From: Warburgia ugandensis
Lineage: Eukaryota > Streptophyta > Magnoliopsida > Canellales > Canellaceae
Assembly (NCBI GenBank): GCA_035236585.1
Contig: CP141132.1
Location: 64,515,880-64,579,879, forward strand
Direction: 5' to 3'
Length of the DNA: 64,000 nucleotides
Of this stretch, positions 56,480 through 64,000 are shown one piece after another; positions within the stretch are counted from its first letter, which is position 1, and each line of letters opens with the position of its first letter. Under the pieces are notes generated by a model. The model was not told the origin of the DNA. It saw only the letters and a list, made by a program, of their open reading frames with translations, and searched no databases. The translations under genes and the position numbers were made by a program.

Positions 56480-58594
56480 TGTTAAGTGTTCAATTTTGGT
56501 CAAAATAACCCTAATTTAGTATTCAATTAAAGCACTAGGCTATCAATTTCAAGATTCTACACAAAATATTTCATTGTTCCTTTAATTGGCCAACCAATCG
56601 TTGAATTGGAAAATTTAACGATCAGATTATCATAAGAGCTACTCAGAAGAGTAATGAACGATTTAGATGATTCTAATTGGGTCCTGTGCATTGCAGATCA
56701 ATCAACTCAAGCTTGGATGATTCAGATCAAATCAAGGAGAGTAGATGAGGATGATTAAGCTTCTTAAAAAGAGAAGACTTTGAAGACTCCTGGGACAAAA
56801 GAAATTTGAAGAATGAAGGAATTACAGAGTTTTGGCAAGATTGGGATGTTAGTGGACCACACTCTCTCCATCTCTCATGTATCTCTCCTTTGCCCTCTCT
56901 CTCTTTCTCTCACACGTTTCTCTATCTCTCTCTCTCTCTCTTGTTTTCTTTTTTTCACACACTCTTCTCTCCATTCTCCTCTCTTCCTCCTCAATGTCTC
57001 ATTTTCTCTCTTTGGTTAGCCAGCTCACTCTCTCCCTCTCCTTCCCTTTCTCTCCATTCCCTCTTCTCCCAACTCTCTCTTGGCTAGATGTAATGGCAAG
57101 CAGAGCCACCATCCCCACTCTTTCTTCTTCCCTCACATCTCCACGCTCTCATCTTTCTTCTCCCCTTCTTTCTCTCCTATGCTCTGGCCAATCTGCCCTA
57201 GCTCTTCCACACACCAGCACATGCATCTCTACTTCCAGTCCCATCCACTCTCTTTGATCAACCTAAGCCGAAAACACTGGCTACACCTTCTCCACGGCAC
57301 ACTTTCTCTTTCTCCTCCCTCTCTCTCATTCATCTTCTCCCATCTCTACGCCTAAACTCTACCTCTGTCTTACTCTCTTCTTTCACCGCTCCCTGATTCC
57401 AATCTCTCTCTCGTCTTCCTCTCTATGCTGGCTCTCTCTCTCTCTCTCTTCCAGGCGTTACTCCTCACCCAACCGAACCTATACAGATCACTTGCCCTTC
57501 TCTCGCCCAGGCCACCAGTTCAGGCATCGTCGCTACTCTATGCCCAAGCTGCTCAGGATCATTGCACTCCACGCTCAGAGCTCTTGTAGGCAACATCCAC
57601 CATCCAATTCCCAGACCACCATCTCTACTTCACCAGCCTACGGTCTCCCTTCTCTAGCATGCCAAAAATCTCCCCCTAGATCTCAGGTCAGCAAGAGGAG
57701 AAAACCAGACGCGGGTTTTCCCTTCTCTCCTCTCTCCTCTCTTCCCCTTCTCTTTCTCCTCTTCCTCTTCCTTCTTCCCCCTTCTCCTCCTCTGGCTAAT
57801 CCTCTTTCTGTCGGGGTTCATTTGTTTTTTCTTTTATATTTATTTTTCCAAAAATTCCAATTTTGCCCTTGGTAGATATGTTTAATTCCACCTATGTCCT
57901 CTTTTTATTTCCGTATGTGTCCTCAGTTTTATTTACTTCTGTGTCCCTGACTATTCTAGTTTTACTTTATCCACATTCTGCTTATCTAGGAACAGATTAA
58001 TCGAGCTCAGATTAATTAAGGTCTAACCCAATCAACGGGTTAACCTTAATTAACAAAAATCTTCAATTTCTCATCCATTTCTTGTCAAATTTTAATAAAA
58101 TTTACAATTTCACTCTTAGGACATCCCTAGATCTAATTAACGTTTCTGATCTTCAATCTAAAATCCAAAAATCAATCTGAGCCGTCCAAATTCCAAAATC
58201 ACAAATTACTCCAGATCTCTATGACTTTGAGGAATCTGACAAATCTGACTAGTATGTATCTAGTCAAGGATGTGGTGAAGACATCTGTAAAGGCGAATCT
58301 ACTCTTAAAAGATTAGATTTGAAGATATTAAGATAATTAAGCTTGGGAAGTAGTTTTTTTTCATATTATTTGGTTTATTTTATTTCTGATAGAATTAGAA
58401 ATTTTGTAATAGTTAGAAATTGAACTAATCTGAATTTTAATTCTAATTTCAGTAATTATAGTAATTCTTGTTATTTTTTTAATTTTACATAATTAAATTT
58501 TATTTAAAACTCCATCTTTTAAAGCGAGTCCCTGTGGGATCGACCCATATTTGCATAGCTAAACTGCAATAGCCCGTGCACTTGTGGTTAAACA
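56480..58594 (+). repeat. 5' LTR of the non-autonomous element
   Basis: Starts TGTTAAGTG and probably ends at TTAAACA (58588-58594), just upstream of the primer site. It includes a long CT-rich segment (56870-57460) that creates Ser/Leu-rich frames with no biological meaning. Confidence 0.8.
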
Positions 58595-58606
58595 TCAATA
58601 AGTTTT

Positions 58607-58624
58607 TTGCGCCGTTGCTAGGGA
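58607..58624 (+). promoter_or_regulatory. Primer binding site, tRNA-Asp type
   Basis: TTGCGCCGTTGCTAGGGA matches the plant Athila/Tat primer site TGGCGCCGTTGCCGGGGA (complement of the tRNA-Asp 3' end) at 15 of 18 positions. The spacing just after the LTR end is as expected. Confidence 0.75.
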
Positions 58625-59791
58625 CTTGCAATAGAGTTTTCATAAAATTTAATTTAAAAAATAGGAATTGCATTTTTTACATTTTAGGATGCATCTTTAA
58701 TTTTTTTAGTGCATAACCACTTTATTTCCTGAATTTGGTACTGATTAATATCTTCTTCTTTTTCTTCAAGAAATTGGCAGGTGGAGCACCATCAATTAAA
58801 TAGATTTTTCTTGCTTTCTTAGATTAGGATTTTTATTTTTTTATTTTTTTGAGTGAATCTTGTAGTGAGGCCCCTTTGTAATTTGCACTTTTAATTTCAA
58901 TTTTTAAAGGGTTGTATAATACAGGGCAAATGTGGGATAAAGTGGCCCACACTTGATCTTAATTAGAAACCCCACTGTAAGTTTTCTCACTCATTTATTT
59001 TCTAGCTTAAGGTTTGCATTTAGAGTAATTTTGTATTGGTTGGTAGTGTAATTGTATATAGAAAGCATACTTTATATTTGTTGCATTTTAGGGTTTGTAT
59101 TAGTTTATTGCTTTCAATTGCATCTTAGGACACATCTAATGCTTTAAGGTGAATTATATGATAATCGAATTGCCATGATGTATGAAAATTAATTAGTAAG
59201 AGCACCCGACCCTACAAGATCAATGGTGGATTTCATCACCAATCCTTGGCCCACTTAGGAGAATCACCTCAAGCAAGCAACCCCACCATTCATATTAAGT
59301 TTAAATCAATTAGAAGAAACCTATAGGGTCATCACATGCTCATAGGACACGATTTATTGTCACTCCAATGGCTTTTGATCATTGTGGTTATTAGGGGTTA
59401 TCTAATAGAGCCTCGCTCTTCCCTCACCTCCTGTTGACGTTTGTTGAGGTCTAAACGCCTTCTTACATGAGGGTTATATTAACCACTTTGGGCAGAACCT
59501 AACTGGTAAGCAGTAATCAACTCCTAAAGAGAGGAGGAGCATTAGATTAGGCTAATTAAAAGCATCTTCCCCATAAAAAATCAAGAAAATCAAAATATAT
59601 GTGCTTGTTAACCTTAAGGGATTGCTTAATTGTGTCCTTGATTGTGCATCATTCTAGGCATTTAAGTTGCATTATTTAGGATAGTCCTCTTTTAAAAATA
59701 TATAAGAATAATAATAAAAGAGAAAAAAAGAAAAAGAGAAGTACTCATTTATTGTATACAATGATTTTGTTGTATATAAAGATTGATTACA

Positions 59792-61326
59792 ATGGCTTAT
59801 CAGGAAAGGGATAGATAAAGGACGGCTCGTACAAGGGATAGGTTATTTGCCTCAAAGAAGATATTGAGTCATATTTACAACCTCAGTACACCAATTATTA
59901 TGCTTATCCTGAACCACAATATCCTAATTCTACTTAGCCACATGGCTTTGCATATAATGATTATTATCAAGAGCCAACGGATGCACCTCATGCATTCACT
60001 GAACCTAGCAATAATTACTATCTTGAGACAAATTACCAAGATTACAATGGATGGGCTAGACATCATGAACAATCATGGTCTCGGGATTATCAAGCATCTC
60101 AGGAAGAACCAGCATGGCCATACCCTAATCAACCCTACCAGGATTATCACAAAAATCAAGGACAACAATTATGGTTCCAACCTGATCAATCCTTTCCCAG
60201 TACTCCAATGACAGAACAGTATGTGCCTTTTGAGTCGATGCCTTCATCACAGGAGGAAGACGCATTCGACGAGACCCTTAGGTTATTAGCAGAATTGACT
60301 AAACAAGTTCATGAAGAGATGGGTCGATTACATGCTACATTCATAGAAAGATTTGGAGAATTTGAATCAAATGAGAATAAGGATGAATCATCTATTAATG
60401 ATGATAGGATAGAGAATTCATGTGATCATTTTGAAATGAAAAGTCCCCTACCATCCACAAAAACCTCTAATACAGATATACTAGAGGCTAATCTGAGTCA
60501 TTGTTATGATTACGATGAAGAGACATCCATTGAGGAAGATGATGAATTCATATAAACCTCCAACACAGAACCACTCAATTCGTGTCCTGCTTTTTTTTAC
60601 AAAATTAATGAAGGAATATCCTTTGAAGAGGTAAATGAATTGTTACAGATTGTGCCACTAATGAACACTCATCAATGGCAAGACAGAGTAGAACCCCTTA
60701 CAGAGCCTCAAATTCAAATTGAGCCTTGTAATGTTGAAGATGTACTTGATTGAGACCTATAGACCTTATTTGAACAACCATTAGATAAGAAATTAGGCTC
60801 ACTTGAAGTATTGCATGTACCAATAGAACAAGAAAAGAAAGAGTCCATTAAGATAATATCCATACATCAACCAACTCTAAGGTACACACTAGAAGATAAT
60901 CAGGATTTAAGCAAAATCATGCTCCCTCATCTATTAATACAAGAAGAATCTTTTAAGGAAGGGCAGGGTCAGCTTATACCTCAATTTCAGAAAAATGCAA
61001 GGGAAAAGGAAGACCATCCATCTCCATATGGTCCAATAGAATTCAAATTAGTAGTAGTTCTAATTGTTATAGAGATTCCACCACCCAAATTTTCAAGGTT
61101 GAGGACTTATATTGATTATCGTGAAATTTTGAAGATAGGAGATCATTGGAGTGGTCCCACTCAATTTACATTTATGGTAGTCTATTGTGTTGTAATGTTA
61201 CCTTCACCAAAATTTTCAGGGTGGGTGAAAAATATTGACTATCACAAGATTTTGAAGTGGTGTGAGAAATCTTGCCATTTCATTATTAGGATTAGGAAAA
61301 TTCAATACCAATTGGGTGTAGATTAG
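59792..61326 (+). pseudogene. Degraded single protein of the non-autonomous LTR element, unrecognised
   Basis: The likely start is the ATG at 59792 (MAYQERDR). A TAA follows at 59816, with a frameshift near 59850 and a TAG near 59935. From there one frame stays open to 61326 except for a TAA at 60553 and TGA/TAG near 60751-60765. Restoring those would give about 510 codons. The N-terminal part is rich in Tyr, Gln, Pro and Asn (YLQPQYTNYYAYPEPQYPNS). The middle is acidic (SQEEDAFDETLRLLAELTKQ, then DYDEETSIEEDDEF). The C-terminal part has a duplicated motif, PPKFSRLRTYIDYREILK and SPKFSGWVKNIDYHKILK. There is no zinc knuckle and no match to a gag or pol domain I know. It may be a highly divergent gag-position protein. 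Confidence 0.65.
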
Positions 61327-63038
61327 GATATATTAGGATATGTCTGGCTGAGGAAGTTAAACTTAGCACTCATTGGGAGGCAACCCAGAGTTTTTCAGTT
61401 TTGTTGTTTTCTGCATCACTCATATTCATTTCAAGTCCTACTTTTTAAAATATTTGAGGACAATGTTTCTTTCAGGTTGGGTGGTGTAGAATTCTAGCAA
61501 ATTCTAGTTTTTATTTTTATTTTTAGGTGATTTCCTTGATTTTTCAATTTTTTTTTGAAAAAATGAAAAATATTAGGTCATTTCCTATGCTATGATAAGA
61601 ATTGGATTTTCTGAAGTATAATTTGGATAACTTTAGCTTATTAATGGAATTGAATATGATTAATTCATCGTTTTACTCATTTTTAAAAGTATTTCATGAA
61701 AGCGAAGTCTCAGATCACATCTGTACCCACAGTTGCATATATATATATATTCTAAATTGATAAGTGGCTATAACTTAGAAATTCTGAAGAAATTCTATAG
61801 AAACCTATAACATAAGTGAGTTTTAGAGCTATTCATTCATTTTGAGAGGTTATAAATGTTCCTAATTTTCTTTAACGTACTTTAGAAAATTGATCCCAAA
61901 CTCTTAAATTTGGCTAATTACCTAAACAATTAGAATGCTACCTTTAAAATCCAGGAAGTTCATTGAATTTGATAGATTATGGGAAACCTAGAAAATGATT
62001 TAAGCCATCCTTGGTGTAAACCTAGAGACATAAAGCCTATCTAAAAGTATTTTTACCATTAGTCAGCCAACTTGAGCCTTTCAATATAAGCATTTTCTTT
62101 AGTCACCCAAATTACCCTTTACCCATATTAACCCAATATAAATTATCCATTACCCATTTTCTTTGAAAAATAAGTTAGAGATGAATGAAAGAATACCTTT
62201 AAGTTGTAATGAAAGTGGATATCAAGAAAAGAATATTCTTTAAAGTGATTCAAAAGTGTGAAAAGAAAGAAAAGTGTTAAAGAAGAAAAAGTTTGAAGAA
62301 AATGAAGAAAAGTTAGAAAAAGAAATATTCATTTCAGCAAAGGAAAGAAAGAGTTGTCAACTTTAGTAAAAGACATCTACTTATTTTTTAAAGAAACTTT
62401 GAATACCCTCATACCCTTTCTTTGATACCTTGTCCTAAGCCTATCTTTCATCCTAGTTAAAGACCTATTGATTCTAGGAGAAATATAGTCTTGATGAGGA
62501 AATGAATGGATAATATTAAAAGAGTGGTATTTTTAAATATTCAAAGGTAATGACATCCATTCCAAAGGGATCAAAATAATTAAATTCCTTAGTAACTCCC
62601 GTTCTTCATGAGTATATATGAGATAAATTTGTTTTTATTGACTCTTCTTACATATTTAAAAGAGATATATGAGTTGAACCCTCTATCTAAGAGATTTTAT
62701 TTCTAAGCGTATGTCATTAGTAAGGATTGATGTCAAAACATATTTCAGATGGAGTTCAAAAGTTATAAGTTTACTTAAAGATAAAGATTATTCTATGTGT
62801 AGCTTGTATATGCACACACTCACTCTGAGATTTGAGCTCAAATGAAATGTTTTTAGCATATGGGTAGGGTTTTGAATTCTTCAGGCATCTTTATTAGTTT
62901 GCTAAAGTTGATAGATTTATTGAAGATAATTCTCTGAGAAAAAAAATGGAGATGACCTACAAAAATAAAAGTTCTGAAATTCTGTGATTTGATTATTGGC
63001 ATCTTTTGCTAGGGACTAGCAAAATGCTGGTTGGGGTG

Positions 63039-64000
63039 TGTTAAGTGTTCAATTTTGGTCAAAATACCCTTAATTTAGTATTCAATTAGAGCATCTAGGC
63101 TATCAATTTCAAGATTTTACATAAAATATTTTATTTTAGCTTTAATTGGCCATCCAACCATTGAATTGCAAAATTTAACAGTAAGATGATCATAGGAGCT
63201 ACTCAGAAGAGTAATGAATGGCTTAGATGATTCTAATTGGGTCATGTGCATTGCAGATCAATCAACTCAAGCTTGGATGATCCAGATGAAATCAAGGAGA
63301 TTAGATGAGGATGATGAAGCTTCATGGAAAGAGAAGACTTTGAAGACTCCTAGGACAAAAGAAATTCGAAGAATGGAGGACTTGCAGAGTTTTGGCAAGA
63401 TTGGGATGCTAGTGGACCCCACTCTCTCTCCATCTCTCATGTATCTCTCTCTTACCCTCTCTCTCTTTCTCTCACACGTCTCTCTATCTCTCTTATCTCT
63501 TTCTCTCTCACGACTCTCTCTCTCTAGTTTTCTTTTTTTCAAACACTCTTCTCTCCATTCTCCTCTCTTCCTCCTCAACGTTTTGTTTTCTCTCTTTGGT
63601 TGGCCACCTCACTCTCTCCCTCTCCTTCCCTTTCTCTCCATTCCCTCTTCTCCCAACTCTCTCTTGGCTAGATGTAAAGGCAAGCTGACCCACCATCCCC
63701 ACTCTTTCTTCTTCCCTCTCATCTTTCTTCTCCCCTTCTTTCTCTCCTCTGCTCCAGCCAATCTGGCCCAGCTCTTCCATGCACCAGCACAGGCATCTCT
63801 ACCTCCAATCCCATCCACTCTCTCCGATCAACCTAAGCCGAAAACATCTGCTGCACCTTCTCCACATCACACTTTCTCTCTTTCTCCTCCCTCTCTCTCA
63901 TTCATCTTCTCCCATCTCTATGCCTAAACTCTACCTCTGTCTCTGTCTCTGTCTCTCTGTCTCTGTCTCTCTGTCTCTCTCTCTCTCTCTGTCTCTCTGT
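63039..64000 (+). repeat. 3' LTR of the non-autonomous element (partial), preceded by a polypurine tract
   Basis: GGTTGGGGTG (63029-63038) directly precedes the LTR start TGTTAAGTGTTC. The LTR aligns with 56480 onward and ends in CT/TCTG microsatellite at the window edge. A 237-codon frame at 63214-63927 stays open through non-repetitive LTR and then CT-rich DNA. The 5' LTR copy of this frame is broken by stops, so it is probably chance. Confidence 0.85.

Larger units (their letters stand above)
56480..64000 (+). mobile_element. Non-autonomous LTR retrotransposon (gypsy Tat/Athila-like), runs off the right edge
   Basis: The 5' LTR starts TGTTAAGTGTTCAATTTTGG at 56480, and the same start recurs at 63039 for the 3' LTR. 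A tRNA-Asp-type primer site follows the 5' LTR, and a polypurine tract GGTTGGGGTG precedes the 3' LTR. The internal region is about 4.4 kb with one degraded coding region and no protease, RT, RNase H or integrase. Near 61355-61387, CACTCATTGGGAGGCAACCC matches a motif common before the 3' end of Tat/Athila-type plant elements. The two LTRs differ at roughly one base in ten over the first 400 bp, read by eye. The 5-bp flank GATAG at 56475-56479 should recur beyond the 3' LTR. Confidence 0.85.

Noticed and set aside
57492-57875. A 127-codon frame in the 5' LTR as a gene
   Set aside because: It lies inside the LTR, is pyrimidine-rich and matches no recognised domain.
63214-63927. A 237-codon frame in the 3' LTR as a gene
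   Set aside because: The homologous part of the 5' LTR has stops, and most of the frame is CT-rich sequence. Chance opening is more likely.

Overview
This is a piece of a flowering-plant nuclear genome. It is AT-rich and made mostly of decayed transposable elements: RTE-type and L1-type LINEs, hAT DNA transposons, Ty1/copia and Ty3/gypsy-like LTR elements, and SINEs that match my recollection of the Au family. Two interrupted host genes sit in it, both on the minus strand. The very long introns and the element mix suggest a non-grass angiosperm, possibly an early-diverging eudicot or magnoliid. I cannot name the species.

Host genes. (1) The 5' end of MMS19, a cytosolic iron-sulfur assembly and genome-maintenance factor, has four exons between 22148 and 9745. 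They join in frame, but intron 3 is 11.9 kb, and exon 5 is not found before the left edge, so intron 4 exceeds 9.7 kb. (2) An uncharacterised plant protein, reconstructed as four exons (42744-42562, 24824-24714, 24624-23642, 23566-23353; 496 codons), has a 17.7 kb first intron. The two genes are in tandem, with about 1.2 kb between the stop of gene 2 and the MMS19 start codon.

Layout from left to right. 1-7897: an RTE-clade LINE, broken by two hAT elements with the same terminal inverted repeat; the larger keeps a ruined transposase. 7898-9744: MMS19 intron 4, with a long TG tract beside the splice donor. 9843-21728: MMS19 intron 3, holding a 5'-truncated reverse-oriented copia element (with an internal 406-bp near-perfect triplication) and LTR-like AT-rich DNA. 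21729-22148: MMS19 exons 3-1. 23353-42744: gene 2, whose giant intron holds a putative solo LTR (27901-30352) and two copia elements facing each other as a large inverted pair (31590-39135). 44964-51273: a solo LTR with a second solo LTR inside it, both with clean 5-bp target duplications. 54480-56479: a minus-strand L1-type LINE, cut by a non-autonomous LTR retrotransposon (56480 to beyond 64000). That element has a tRNA-Asp-type primer site, a polypurine tract and one degraded, unrecognised protein-coding region, with no reverse transcriptase.

No operon-like or immune-type system is present. The points most worth checking are the uncharacterised TP/SPPKTCVL-repeat protein, the inverted copia pair inside its intron, the recent-looking triplication, and the LTR element with an unrecognised protein.
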